A stretch of 64,000 nt of DNA from RHKX01 sp041393495 (GCA_041393495.1 JAWKKA010000002.1:124001-188000), one strand, 5' to 3'; positions 34,140-42,982 are shown, counted from the stretch's first letter. Made by a program: numbers and translations. Notes: a model not told the origin generated them from the sequence alone.

Positions 34140-34940
34140 TCAGTCGTCGCTGATGAAGTAGAAGGGGTTCGGCAGCTTGTAGGCCTTGTCGGCGTGGCCG
34201 CCCTTGAGGTCGCTGTCCTGATCGCCGACGTTGAGCACGATCCGGTACCCGTCCGCTTCGATGTCGGCCCGGACGCCGGACTTGTAAGGGACGGTGCCGT
34301 GCACGTCGGTCGGCTTCAGGACGAGCTCCTTCCAGCCCGAGTAGCCGGCCGCGGTCAGGTTCGCCTCGGTTCGCTCGCGGAAGATCGCGACGTCGGGCCG
34401 GCCGGTGATGAAGAAGGCCGCGACCCCCATCCTGCGGGCGTCGTCGAAGAGCTCCAACGTCGGCTCGATCGCGGGCGCATCCGCGGCGATGGCGCTGGTG
34501 GCGAGCGCCGCCGTCGCGTTCCTGAAGCTCGCGGCCGCGAGCTCGTCGTAGTTCGACAGCGAGGTCTCGTCGATGTCGAGGACGAGCGCGAGCTTCGGCA
34601 TCCGGCACGGCTCGATCCCGCGCTTTCGGCAGCGCTGCCGCGCCTGCCGGCGGATCCTCGGCACCCGCCGGTCGAGGTAGTCGCGAGCCCTGCCGCCGAC
34701 CTTCTCGAGGTCCGACTCGTAGTGCCCTGAGTCCTCGTACTGGTACAGCGACGGCCCCAGGTCGCCTGCCCCGACGGTGCCGTCGAGGCCGATCCGCGGC
34801 AGCCCGACGCCGGTCGGCCGGATCGTCGCGATCCGCGTCTTGCCGCCGTCTGCGGGCCCGCCGGCGACCGCATAACCGGCGGCGAGCAGGCCGGCGGCGA
34901 GCAGGGCCGCGATCAGGTACTCGATCGTCCTTCTTCTCAT
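34140..34940 (-). CDS. HAD-superfamily class B acid phosphatase-like, membrane-anchored or secreted
   Basis: 266 residues. An N-terminal hydrophobic segment (YLIAALLAAGLLAAGYAVAGG) is a signal anchor or signal peptide. The HAD IIIB motifs are LVLDIDETSLSNY (nucleophile Asp122, acid Asp124), FFITGRPD and LNVGDQDSDLKGG. The ending NPFYFISDD is typical of the plant VSP/bacterial acid phosphatase group. It probably hydrolyses phosphomonoesters outside the membrane. The start is supported by GGAGGA just upstream. It is convergent with the cyclase gene and divergent from hflX. Confidence 0.87.
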   Translation of the reverse strand: MRRRTIEYLIAALLAAGLLAAGYAVAGGPADGGKTRIATIRPTGVGLPRIGLDGTVGAGDLGPSLYQYEDSGHYESDLEKVGGRARDYLDRRVPRIRRQARQRCRKRGIEPCRMPKLALVLDIDETSLSNYDELAAASFRNATAALATSAIAADAPAIEPTLELFDDARRMGVAAFFITGRPDVAIFRERTEANLTAAGYSGWKELVLKPTDVHGTVPYKSGVRADIEADGYRIVLNVGDQDSDLKGGHADKAYKLPNPFYFISDD

Positions 34941-35009
34941 CTCGGTCCTCCCTGGGCGAGCTGGGGCGGATTGGCGGCCCGGACCCTATCCGGTCGCCCG
35001 CACTGCTCC

Positions 35010-35015
35010 TACACT
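35010..35015 (+). promoter_or_regulatory. -10 box TACACT for hflX
   Basis: TACACT ends 7 nt before the ATG at 35023. Confidence 0.45.
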
Positions 35016-35022
35016 TGACCCG

Positions 35023-36366
35023 ATGACCGAAGGCGCGGAGACCGGACAGCCCGACCGACGGCGCGATGGCCCCGGATCCGGGGTCCGTAACCCCCGGGCA
35101 CGCCAGCGCGCCGTCGCGATCGGCGTCATCCGCGGCAGGCCCGGCGAGGACGCCGAGCTCGACGAGCTCGCCGAGCTCCTGCGCACCGCCGGGGTGGCCA
35201 CCGAGAGCCGGATGACCCAGCAACGTGCCGAGCCCGATCCGGACCGCTACTTCGGGCGCGGCAAGCTCGAGGAGCTGAAGGCGGAGATCCGACGTGCCGG
35301 AGCGAACATCGTCGCCTGCGACGATGAGCTCGCACCGCGTCAGGAACGCAACCTCGAGAGCGCGCTCGGCGTCCCGGTCATCGACCGGACGGCGATCATC
35401 CTCGACATCTTCGCCGACCACGCGCACAGCGCCGAGGGCAAGCTCCAGGTCGAGCTCGCGCAGCTCGAGTACAACCTGGCGCGGATGCGGGGCCTTTGGA
35501 CCCACCTCGAGCGCCTCGGCGCCGGGCGCATCGATGGCGGCATCGGCACCCGCGGGCCGGGCGAGTCCCAGATCGAGACCGATCGCCGGCTCGCCCGCGA
35601 CCGGATCGCGGCGCTGCGCCGCGAGCTGCGCGTCGTCGAGCGCAGCCGCGGGACGATGCGGGCCGAGCGCGAGCGGTCGGCGATCCCGACCGTGGCGCTC
35701 GCCGGCTACACCAACGCCGGCAAGTCGACGCTGCTGAATGCGATCACCGGCGCCGGGGTCAGCGTCGGCGACAGGCTCTTCCACACGCTCGATCCGACGA
35801 CCCGCTCATTCGAGCACGGCGGCCGCCGCTACCTGCTCACCGATACCGTCGGCTTCATCCGCAAGCTGCCCCACCAGCTCGTCGACGCATTCAAGGCGAC
35901 GCTGGAGGAGACCGCCCTCGCCGACCTGGTCGTCCACGTCGTCGACGGCTCCGAGCCCGCGGCGACGCGGGAGGCCGCGATGCGAGCCGTGGACTCGGTC
36001 CTCGAGGAGATCGGCGCCGGCGCGACGCCGCGGATCGTCGCCTACAACAAGCTCGACCTGCTCGACGCCGACGAGCGCCGCGACCTGCTCGTCGGCAGCC
36101 GCGACGTCGTCGGGGTCTCAGCGGTGACGGGTGAGGGCATCGAACGCCTCCTCGACGCGATCGAGGAAGCGTTCGCGCGAACGCTCGAGCCGGTCGAGCT
36201 GCTGATTCCCTACAGCGAGGGAGCCGCCCTCAACGAGCTGCACGAGATCGCCGGCCGTCTCGAGCGCAGCGACCGCGACGACGGGGTCCTCGTCAAGGCG
36301 CGCGTTCCCCGCAGCCTCGCCCATCGCTTCAGCGCCTGGTCCGTCAACGGCAGATCGGCCGCCTGA
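35023..36366 (+). CDS. hflX: GTPase HflX, ribosome-associated
   Basis: 447 residues. The N-terminal HflX domain has YFGRGKLEELKAEI and LDIFADHAHSAEGKLQVELAQLEY; a helical linker with GTRGPGESQIETDRR follows. The G domain has G1 GYTNAGKSTLLNAI (~227-240), G3 DTVGFIRKLPHQLV and G4 NKLD. HflX splits or rescues stalled ribosomes under stress. dut begins 4 bp after the stop. Confidence 0.95.
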   Translation: MTEGAETGQPDRRRDGPGSGVRNPRARQRAVAIGVIRGRPGEDAELDELAELLRTAGVATESRMTQQRAEPDPDRYFGRGKLEELKAEIRRAGANIVACDDELAPRQERNLESALGVPVIDRTAIILDIFADHAHSAEGKLQVELAQLEYNLARMRGLWTHLERLGAGRIDGGIGTRGPGESQIETDRRLARDRIAALRRELRVVERSRGTMRAERERSAIPTVALAGYTNAGKSTLLNAITGAGVSVGDRLFHTLDPTTRSFEHGGRRYLLTDTVGFIRKLPHQLVDAFKATLEETALADLVVHVVDGSEPAATREAAMRAVDSVLEEIGAGATPRIVAYNKLDLLDADERRDLLVGSRDVVGVSAVTGEGIERLLDAIEEAFARTLEPVELLIPYSEGAALNELHEIAGRLERSDRDDGVLVKARVPRSLAHRFSAWSVNGRSAA

Positions 36367-36370
36367 CCGC

Positions 36371-36805
36371 GTGGAGCTGAAGGTTCGCCTGCTCGAGCCC
36401 GGCGCGGTCCTGCCGACCCGCGCCAACGAGGGTGACGCCGGCCTCGACCTCAGGGCCGCCGAGCCGGCCCTGCTCGGCCCCGGCGAGCGGGCAGCGATCG
36501 GGACCGGCATCGCCGTCGAGATCCCCCGCGGCCACGCCGGGCTGATCCTGCCGCGCTCCGGGCTCGCCCTGCGCCACGGGATCTCGATGGTCAACGCGCC
36601 GGGCCTCATCGATGCCGGCTACCGCGGCGAGCTCCGTGTCCTGCTGCTCAACACCGACCGGAGCAGCGATTTCGCGATCGAGCCCGGCGACCGTGTCGCC
36701 CAGCTCCTCGTCGTCCCGTTCGCGGGCCTCGACCCGATCGCGGCGCCGGAGCTCTCCGAAAGCGCCCGCGGCGAGCTCGGCTTCGGCTCCAGCGGGCTCG
36801 GCTAG
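36371..36805 (+). CDS. dut: Deoxyuridine 5'-triphosphate nucleotidohydrolase
   Basis: 144 residues, the trimeric dUTPase size. The conserved motifs are NEGDAGLDLRA, PRSGLALRHGIS, NAPGLIDAGYRGEL, GDRVAQLLVVP and the C-terminal arm ending RGELGFGSSG. It hydrolyses dUTP to dUMP. GTG start, 4 bp after hflX. Its last 4 bp overlap the end of the convergent gatD gene. Confidence 0.95.
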   Translation: MELKVRLLEPGAVLPTRANEGDAGLDLRAAEPALLGPGERAAIGTGIAVEIPRGHAGLILPRSGLALRHGISMVNAPGLIDAGYRGELRVLLLNTDRSSDFAIEPGDRVAQLLVVPFAGLDPIAAPELSESARGELGFGSSGLG

Positions 36806-37542
36806 CCGCGGGCCGCCGCGCGCTCGGCATCGGCATGGGCGGCGTCCTCGAGCCGGTCGTCGAGCGGGGCCAGCTCCGGCCGGGCGCCCTCCCGGCGCTC
36901 GATCGCACGGGCGATGAGCTCGTCGGCGAACCACGCGTTCTTGGGCAGCAGCGGGCCGTGCAGGTAGGTGCCGATCAGGTTCCCGCAGACGATCCCCTCG
37001 AGCCCGTCGCGGCCGTTGTTGCCGTGGCCGTGGATCACCGTGCCGAGCGGTCGCCCGCCGGCGTCGATGTAGGTGCGGCCGCCGTGGTTCTCGAAGCCGG
37101 CGAGGACCCGCGGCCCCGAGCCGAGGTCGACCTCGATCGAGACGTTGCCGATCAGCCGGGGGCCGGGCTCGCGGACGGTGTGCAGCGGCGCCACCGCGAG
37201 CCCCTCGATTCGCTCCTCGCCGAGCTGGTAGGAGGAGCCGAGGAGCTGGTAGCCGCCACAGACGGCGAGCCCGGCGACGCCGGCGGTCACCGCCGCTTCG
37301 ATCGCGCCGCGCTTGGTCGCGGTCAGGTCGGCGGCGACCATGCGCTGATCGCGATCCTGGCCGCCACCGATGTAGATCAGGTCGTGCCCTTCGGGATCGA
37401 ACGTCTCGCCGATCCCGGCGCTCGCGTACGCGAAGCCGATCCCGCGCCATTCGCAGCGGCGCTGGATGAACAGCACGTTGCCGCGATCGGCATAGATGTT
37501 CATCTGGTCGGGATAAAGGGCGAGCAGGCGCAGCTCAGCCAT
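36802..37542 (-). CDS. gatD: Lipid II isoglutaminyl synthase, glutamine amidotransferase subunit
   Basis: 246 residues. It is a CobQ/CobB-type class I glutaminase with the nucleophile Cys95 in AVCGGYQLLG and His195 in GTYLHGPLLPKN. LLALYPDQMNIYADRGN at the N-terminus and GFENHGGRTY are typical of GatD. With MurT it amidates the alpha-carboxyl of D-Glu in lipid II. It is the last gene of a minus-strand operon. Its start overlaps the upstream methyltransferase by 8 bp, and that methyltransferase separates it from murT, whereas murT and gatD are normally adjacent. Confidence 0.92.
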   Translation of the reverse strand: MAELRLLALYPDQMNIYADRGNVLFIQRRCEWRGIGFAYASAGIGETFDPEGHDLIYIGGGQDRDQRMVAADLTATKRGAIEAAVTAGVAGLAVCGGYQLLGSSYQLGEERIEGLAVAPLHTVREPGPRLIGNVSIEVDLGSGPRVLAGFENHGGRTYIDAGGRPLGTVIHGHGNNGRDGLEGIVCGNLIGTYLHGPLLPKNAWFADELIARAIERREGARPELAPLDDRLEDAAHADAERAAARG

Positions 37543-38308
37543 CGCGGGCCTCCATCAAGACCGCAACCGAGTCCTCGTAGGCGAGCGTGCTCGGCAGCCG
37601 CTCGCATCCAACGACCCAGAGCCCGGCGGCGTCGGCGTCGCGATCGAGCTCGGCGAGCGAGAAGCGGTCGAGCTCGATCACGTGACGGGCCTCGGTGAGC
37701 GCCCCGTCGGGGGCGACGAGCTGGCGCGAGCGGACCATCCGGATTCCGTCCGCATCGATCCGCACCTCGACCGGGAGGCTGGAGTGGATCCAGCCCGCGA
37801 CCTCGCGGACGTCGGGGACCGGATCGGGGCGGCCGACACCGGTCGGTAGCGGCTCGGCGAGGACGACCGCGCAGAAGCGGCCGCCCGGCGCGAGGTGGGA
37901 GCGGACGCCGGCCAACGTGCGGCGCCGGCCCGCCTCGCCGCCGACGATGTGGAGGAGCTGCATCGGCGCGACGATCAGCGGGAACCGGCGCCCGAGGTCG
38001 AGGGCACGGACGTCGCAGCGGGCGGTCGCGACGGCGAGATCGCGGGCCCGGGCGCGATCGGCGAGCGCGTCGAGCAGGGCCACGTCGGTGTCGACCGCGG
38101 TGACGGGGTGGCCGGCGGCGGCCAGCGCCAGCGTCACCCGTCCCGTGCCGGCGCCGAGGTCGGCAACCCCGCCGGGGCGCGCGGAGGCGAGCCGCTCGAA
38201 CAGCTCGAGATCGGCCGCGAAGGCCCCATTCTCGGCGTCGTGCCAGACGACGGGATCGCCTCCTGCCGCGATCGCGACTGCCGTGGGCGCGCCGCCGCGT
38301 GCGCTCAT
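37535..38308 (-). CDS. Class I SAM-dependent methyltransferase, between murT and gatD
   Basis: 257 residues. The Rossmann SAM site is GVADLGAGTGRVTLALAAAG (motif I), AVDTDVALLDAL (post-I) and APMQLLHIVGGE (motif IV region); an acidic C-terminal beta stretch follows. The target is unknown. Its start overlaps the murT stop (4 bp) and its stop overlaps the gatD start (8 bp), so it is tightly co-translated with both. This suggests a role in cell-wall precursor or cofactor modification, but that is inference from position only. Confidence 0.82.
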   Translation of the reverse strand: MSARGGAPTAVAIAAGGDPVVWHDAENGAFAADLELFERLASARPGGVADLGAGTGRVTLALAAAGHPVTAVDTDVALLDALADRARARDLAVATARCDVRALDLGRRFPLIVAPMQLLHIVGGEAGRRRTLAGVRSHLAPGGRFCAVVLAEPLPTGVGRPDPVPDVREVAGWIHSSLPVEVRIDADGIRMVRSRQLVAPDGALTEARHVIELDRFSLAELDRDADAAGLWVVGCERLPSTLAYEDSVAVLMEARDG

Positions 38309-39705
38309 CGCCAGAACTCCGTCGCCAGGCCGCGCCGCGCGAGCAGCGTTCGCAACTCGAGCAGCGCCGTGTAGGTGGGAAGCGCGAAGAGGCGGTCACC
38401 GGCGGCCGCGAGGGCACGGTCGAGCGAGTCGTCGATCCCGGGGACGACCTCGATCCGCTCGACCGGCCAGCCCGCATACTTGAGGCGCAGCGCCAGCTCC
38501 GCCGCCCGCGTCCCGGCGCAGTGGACCCGCCGCGTCGAGGAAGCAAGGAGCTCGAAGTCGGCGTCCCAGACCCAGGAGACGTCGCGGCCGTCGGCGATCC
38601 TGTCGTTGAGGCCGATCCAGAGGTCGAGCCCGCGGTCGTCGCGATCGGCCTCGAGGCGGAGGGTGCGGAGGACCTCGTTGGCGCCGGCCGGGTTCTTGAT
38701 CAGGAGGATCGAGAGCGCCCGCCCGCCCACCGCGATCGTCTCGACCCGTCCGAAGGCGGCGCGGACGTCGTGCAGCCCGGCCCGGATCTGCTCGCCGCCG
38801 ACGCCGAGCCGGCCGGCCGCGGCGATCGCCGCGAGCGCGTTGTAGACGTTGTAGAGGCCCGGCAGCGGCAGCTCGATCTCGAGGACCTCGTCCGGGGTCC
38901 GGACGCTGAAGCGCGACCCGGCGATCCCGCGGAGCTCGATCGCGGTCGCGGAGACGTCCGGCGCCGGTCGGTCGGCGCCGCAGCCCGGGCACCGGTAGTG
39001 GCCGAGGTGGCCGACGAAGGCGCGCTCGTACACGTACGGCGAGCCGCAGCGTCGGCAGTGCTTGGCGTCGAAGGCGTGCTGGAGCTCGGCGACGGCCTGG
39101 CTCGGGTCCTCGACCCCGAAGAAGGTCACGGCGTCGCGGCGGCGCAGCTCGCGATCGCGGCCGAGGTCGGCGACGAGTGGGTCGTCGGCGTTGAGGACGA
39201 GGCCGGTGCGGCCCTCGCGCTCGGCGATCACCGTCGCCCACTCGTCGGCGAGCCGCTCGAGCTCGCCGTAGCGGTCGAGCTGGTCGCGGAAGAGGTTGCC
39301 GAGGACGAGCAGGGTGGGGGAGAGCTCGCCGACCACCCGCGGCAGCCAGGCCTCGTCGACCTCGAAGAGGCCCTCGTCGCCCCGTCCCTCGATCAGCGCG
39401 GTGGCGACGCCCCAGGCCATGTTCGAGCCGGCCCGGTTGTGGACCGGCTCGCGGCCGGCCGCATGCAGTGCGGCAGCCAGCATCCCGGCCGTCGTCGTCT
39501 TGCCGTTGGTGGCGCTGATGACCGTCCGCGAGCGGGTCAGCCGCGCCCCGAGACGGCCGATGGCGTCGGGGGCGGCCCGCAGCAGGATCCGGCCCGGCAG
39601 CGTCGTCCCGCCGCCGCGGCCGCTGCGCCGACTGAGGGCGCCGACCGCCCGGGCGGCGGCGACCTTGGCCGCGAAGGCAGGGCTGCTGCCGCCACGTGCG
39701 TTCAT
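38305..39705 (-). CDS. murT: Lipid II isoglutaminyl synthase, Mur ligase subunit
   Basis: 466 residues. Mur-ligase ATP site SATNGKTTTAG (64-73), HNRAGSNMAWG and LFEVDEAWL; a four-Cys zinc ribbon at Cys217, Cys220, Cys239 and Cys242 (CRRC ... CPGC); and the C-terminal DUF1727 part with LIKNPAGANEVLRTL. The zinc ribbon inserted in the Mur ligase core is the MurT hallmark. It activates D-Glu of lipid II for amidation with ammonia from GatD. It overlaps the lipid-kinase gene upstream and the methyltransferase gene downstream by 4 bp each. Confidence 0.93.
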   Translation of the reverse strand: MNARGGSSPAFAAKVAAARAVGALSRRSGRGGGTTLPGRILLRAAPDAIGRLGARLTRSRTVISATNGKTTTAGMLAAALHAAGREPVHNRAGSNMAWGVATALIEGRGDEGLFEVDEAWLPRVVGELSPTLLVLGNLFRDQLDRYGELERLADEWATVIAEREGRTGLVLNADDPLVADLGRDRELRRRDAVTFFGVEDPSQAVAELQHAFDAKHCRRCGSPYVYERAFVGHLGHYRCPGCGADRPAPDVSATAIELRGIAGSRFSVRTPDEVLEIELPLPGLYNVYNALAAIAAAGRLGVGGEQIRAGLHDVRAAFGRVETIAVGGRALSILLIKNPAGANEVLRTLRLEADRDDRGLDLWIGLNDRIADGRDVSWVWDADFELLASSTRRVHCAGTRAAELALRLKYAGWPVERIEVVPGIDDSLDRALAAAGDRLFALPTYTALLELRTLLARRGLATEFWR

Positions 39706-40604
39706 CGGGGCTCCGGGGCGGGGGCGATCAGCTCGAGGGCGCCCGCCAGCGTGCTGACGCGCATCGGCAGGGTCGTCAGCGGGTCGCCGTCCGCATAGAC
39801 CTCGAACGGCCTGTCGGCGTCGACCTCGACGATGCGTCCGCGCAGGCAGGTCACGTCGTCGCGCTCGACATGGGTCCCCCTGAACAACTGAGGCAGGCCG
39901 ACCAGGAACCTGCGCTTCGGCGCGTCGGCGATGATCACGACGTCGAGCTCGCCGTCGTCGAGGCGCGCCCGCGGCGCGATGAACATGCCGCCGCCGTAGG
40001 CCTGCGAGTTGGCGACGGCGACGGAATAGCCGCGAACGGTCGTCACGGTACCGTCGACGGTGACGGTGAAAGTCGCCGGCCGCCACTGCGCCAGGGCCCT
40101 CAGCGCCGCGTAGGCGTAGACGAGCGCACCGCGCACGGCCTTCGCCTCGTTGGCGATCCGGTTCGCGTCGGAGTCGAAGCCGCAGCTCGCGATGCAGAGG
40201 AAGCGCTCGCCGTTGGCCTCGCCGACGTCGATCAGCCGGCGCTCGTCGGCCGCGAGGACCGCGACCGCCTCGGCGGGGTCGACCGGGATCCCGACGACCC
40301 TGGCGAGGTCGTTCCCGCGGCCCCCGGGGATGATGCCGAGCGGGGTACCGGTGCCGGCGAGCACCCCGCCGACCTTGCCGATCAGCCCGTCGCCGCTGAC
40401 GACGACGGGGATCTCGCCCCGTGCCGCGGCTTCGCGGGCCTCCGCGCAACCGTGCTCGATGCCGTTCGTCATCACGGTGCGGTGGCGCATCCCGCGCCGG
40501 TCGAGCTCGGCGGCGATCGCCGGCAGCCGCTTTTGCGCCCGTCCGGAGCCCGCCGCAGGGTTGACGAGCAGGCAGTAGGAGGGCGGCGCGACGGAATCCG
40601 GCAC
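39702..40604 (-). CDS. Diacylglycerol kinase-family lipid kinase
   Basis: 300 residues with the DAGK catalytic-domain motifs: LLVNPAAGSGRAQK, VVSGDGLIGKVGGVL, IIPGGRGNDLARVVGIP and VEVDADRPFEVYADGDPL near the end. The usual GGDGT is SGDGL here, the form found in sphingosine-kinase-like members. It should phosphorylate diacylglycerol or a related long-chain lipid at the membrane. It is placed in the murT-gatD operon, with a 4-nt gap after the upstream methyltransferase, suggesting recycling of lipid carriers or lipids for wall synthesis (inference). Confidence 0.88.
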   Translation of the reverse strand: MPDSVAPPSYCLLVNPAAGSGRAQKRLPAIAAELDRRGMRHRTVMTNGIEHGCAEAREAAARGEIPVVVSGDGLIGKVGGVLAGTGTPLGIIPGGRGNDLARVVGIPVDPAEAVAVLAADERRLIDVGEANGERFLCIASCGFDSDANRIANEAKAVRGALVYAYAALRALAQWRPATFTVTVDGTVTTVRGYSVAVANSQAYGGGMFIAPRARLDDGELDVVIIADAPKRRFLVGLPQLFRGTHVERDDVTCLRGRIVEVDADRPFEVYADGDPLTTLPMRVSTLAGALELIAPAPEPR

Positions 40605-40608
40605 CGGG

Positions 40609-41283
40609 TCAATCCCCCTTGCGGGCGACGAAGTAGGATCCGCGACCGATCCGCCCGGCCTTCACGGCCGCCATCCCGTGGCGGCGAAATCCCCGTGCGA
40701 GCACCGACTCGGGGGTGTAGAACGGCGTCCTCTCGCCCGAGCTCGCGGCGACGATCGCGTGCCCGCCGTGGCGGAGGACGCGCGCGATCTCGGCGAAGAA
40801 CGGCGGCGTGTTGAGCAGCGTCACGAGGTCGAAGTCGCCGTCGCCGTAGGGCAGGGAGGCGCCGTCGGCGACCTGGAAGGCGACCCGGCCCTCGGGATCG
40901 AGGCCGACCTTGGCCTTCGCGCGCCGGATCATCTCCTCGGAGACGTCGACGCCGCGGACCGACGCGTACGGGAACTCGCGCGCCACGAACAGCGCCGCGA
41001 CGCCCGTGCCGGTGCCGACGTCGAGCGCCCGCTCCGGTCGCCGGTCGATCATCGTGACCGCGACGGCGAGCGGCGCCAGGTGGTCGGCGCCGGGAGCGCC
41101 GGTGCGCTCGTCCCAGCCGGGTGCTCGCTCGTCGAAGTAGGCGATCGTCGGCCGTCTCAGCAGCGGCCACAGCCACGGCGCGTGGGCCACGGTCGCGTTG
41201 AGGGCGCGGCCGATCAGCCTGACCCGGGTTGGCGGTCCGGAACCGCCCTCCGCGTCGTCGCCTCTGTCCGCCGGGATCACCAC
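40609..41283 (-). CDS. Class I SAM-dependent methyltransferase, first gene of the murT operon
   Basis: 224 residues. YFDERAPGWDERTG, ALDVGTGTGVAALFVAREFP (motif I), RGVDVSEEMIRRAKAKV and VADGASLPYGDGDFDLVTLLN are UbiE/Ubie-like methyltransferase landmarks. The substrate is unknown. It starts with GTG, 35 bp from the divergent cyclophilin gene, so the two share a very short promoter region. It is followed by the lipid kinase after 4 nt. Confidence 0.85.
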   Translation of the reverse strand: MVIPADRGDDAEGGSGPPTRVRLIGRALNATVAHAPWLWPLLRRPTIAYFDERAPGWDERTGAPGADHLAPLAVAVTMIDRRPERALDVGTGTGVAALFVAREFPYASVRGVDVSEEMIRRAKAKVGLDPEGRVAFQVADGASLPYGDGDFDLVTLLNTPPFFAEIARVLRHGGHAIVAASSGERTPFYTPESVLARGFRRHGMAAVKAGRIGRGSYFVARKGD

Positions 41284-41304
41284 GGCGCCATGATCGCAAC
41301 CCGT

Positions 41305-41310
41305 TAGGCT
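41305..41310 (+). promoter_or_regulatory. -10 box TAGGCT for the cyclophilin gene
   Basis: TAGGCT ends 8 nt before the GTG at 41319 and helps choose that start. Confidence 0.45.
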
Positions 41311-41318
41311 GCCGCGTC

Positions 41319-41999
41319 GTGCTGAACCGGATCGCGATGCTCCCGGCCCTGCTCCTCGCGGGCGCGGCGCTGCTTGCCGGGTGCGGTGGCGGCGACGACG
41401 GCAGCGCCACGACGGCGGCCGACTCGACCACGGGCCCGAGCCCGTGCGAGAGCGTCGACACGCCGCCCCCGAAGAAGGAGGGCGAGCTGCCGCCGCCGCA
41501 GGCGAACGAGCCGACCGCCGCCGGCGTCACCTTCGAGACGAGCTGCGGAAGCTTCACCGTGACCTTCGACGACCGCGCGCCGAAGACGGCCGCCTCCTTC
41601 CAGTACCTCGCCGAGAAGGGCTTCTACGACGACACCGTCTTCCACCGCGTCGTCCCCGGCTTCGTCATCCAGGGCGGCGACCCGCTCGGCGCCGACCCGG
41701 CGAAGGCGGGGACCGGCGGCCCCGGCTACCACATCGACGAGAAGCCCCCGGCCGACCTCTCCTACACGAAGGGGATCGTCGCGATGGCGAAGAGCCAGGT
41801 CGAGCCGCCGGGGCGCTCGGGCAGCCAGTTCTACGTCGTCACCGGCGCCGACGCCGGGTTGCCGCCGGACTACGCGCTGGTCGGCGAGGTGACCGAGGGG
41901 ATGGACACCGTGGAGGCGATCGAGGCGCTGGGGACGCCCGGCGCAGACGGCCCGCCGACCCAGACCGTCGTGATCGAGTCGGCGACCCCGGAGGGCTGA
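41319..41999 (+). CDS. Cyclophilin-type peptidyl-prolyl isomerase lipoprotein
   Basis: 226 residues from GTG 41319. The lipobox LLAGC (Cys22) predicts a lipid anchor; a Pro/Glu-rich linker leads to the cyclophilin domain with TSCGSFTVTFDDRAPKTAASF, DDTVFHRVVPGFVIQGGD and GSQFYVVTGAD. It should catalyse cis-trans proline isomerisation of exported proteins outside the membrane. Some canonical catalytic positions differ, as is common in bacterial secreted cyclophilins. Confidence 0.9.
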   Translation: MLNRIAMLPALLLAGAALLAGCGGGDDGSATTAADSTTGPSPCESVDTPPPKKEGELPPPQANEPTAAGVTFETSCGSFTVTFDDRAPKTAASFQYLAEKGFYDDTVFHRVVPGFVIQGGDPLGADPAKAGTGGPGYHIDEKPPADLSYTKGIVAMAKSQVEPPGRSGSQFYVVTGADAGLPPDYALVGEVTEGMDTVEAIEALGTPGADGPPTQTVVIESATPEG

Positions 42000-42000
42000 G

Positions 42001-42072
42001 ATGGCGAGGGCGGGCGCGGGGGCCACCGGCAACGTCCGCTCCGCGCTCGAGCGGGCCCGCACCCCGGCTTGA
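42001..42072 (+). CDS. Possible 23-codon ORF coupling cyclophilin and hydrolase genes
   Basis: ATG 42001 begins one base after the cyclophilin stop and ends with a TGA that overlaps the TTG start of the next gene (TTGA). The 23-residue product is Ala/Arg/Gly-rich with no recognised motif. It may be a leader peptide for translational coupling, or chance in GC-rich sequence. Confidence 0.2.
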   Translation: MARAGAGATGNVRSALERARTPA

Positions 42073-42887
42073 CGGCGCTCGCCTTCGCGGCCGAGAGCGA
42101 CGGCGTGGTGCTCCGCGGGGCGCGCGAGGGATCCGGACCCCCGATCGTCCTCGCCCACGGCCTGACGGCCCACCGCGATCTCGTCGTCCACGGCTCCCGC
42201 GTCCTCGTCCGCGCGGGCCACGAGTTGATCCGCTTCGACGCGCGCGGCCACGGGGAGAGCGACCCCGGCCCCGTCGGCAGTTATGTATACGACCGGCTCG
42301 GCGATGACCTCGAGGCGGTGGTGGCGGCGACCGGCGTCGTGCGGCCGCTTCTCGCCGGCCACTCGATGGGGGCGCACACGATCGTCAACCTCGCGCTCCG
42401 CGACCCGTCACGGTGGGCGGGGGTCGTGCTGATCGGCCCGGCGAGCATCGGGGTGCCGCTCGATGCGAGCTCGCTGGCGAGGTGGGACGCGCTGGCGGAC
42501 GGCCTCGACGAGGACGGGGTCGACGGCTTCATCGCCGCTTACGAGCGCGGCATGGACCCCGACTGGCACGACACGCTCGTGCGGATCGCCCGCGACCGAC
42601 TCGGCCGCCACCGTGACCTCGCCGCCGTGGCGGCGGCGATCCGCGAGGTGCCACGCTCGTTGCCCTTCGACGGCCTCGCCGAGCTCGAGGCGCTCGATCT
42701 GCCGACGCTGATCGTCGCCAGCCACGACGAGGCCGACCCGGGGCACCCCTACTCGGTCGCGACCGCATACGCCGAGGCGCTGCCGCGGGCGACCCTGATC
42801 TCCGAGGAGCCCGGGGCGAGCCCGCTCGCTTGGCAGGGTGGACGCCTCTCGCACGAGATCGCCGCCTTCGCCGCCGGGCTCGGCTGA
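42069..42887 (+). CDS. Alpha/beta hydrolase with Ser nucleophile
   Basis: 272 residues, TTG start. Oxyanion loop LAHGLTAHRD, DARGHGESDP and the elbow GHSMGA (Ser99) are clear; the acid is likely in VASHDEADPGHP and the His near the C-terminus (LSHEIAAF). This is a general esterase/lipase/peroxidase-type fold; the substrate cannot be named. It lies downstream of the cyclophilin gene and probably shares its transcript. Confidence 0.85.
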   Translation: MTALAFAAESDGVVLRGAREGSGPPIVLAHGLTAHRDLVVHGSRVLVRAGHELIRFDARGHGESDPGPVGSYVYDRLGDDLEAVVAATGVVRPLLAGHSMGAHTIVNLALRDPSRWAGVVLIGPASIGVPLDASSLARWDALADGLDEDGVDGFIAAYERGMDPDWHDTLVRIARDRLGRHRDLAAVAAAIREVPRSLPFDGLAELEALDLPTLIVASHDEADPGHPYSVATAYAEALPRATLISEEPGASPLAWQGGRLSHEIAAFAAGLG

Positions 42888-42976
42888 TCGCGGGCCGGCC
42901 GCGGCTCGGCGCACGGCGGCCGGGCGCGGCGGCACGGATCGGCGGTCGTGCGACGTGGATCGCGCCACCGGCCCCG

Positions 42977-42982
42977 TATCCT
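42977..42982 (+). promoter_or_regulatory. -10 box TATCCT for the small PRC-barrel-like gene
   Basis: TATCCT ends 8 nt before the ATG at 42991. Confidence 0.45.
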
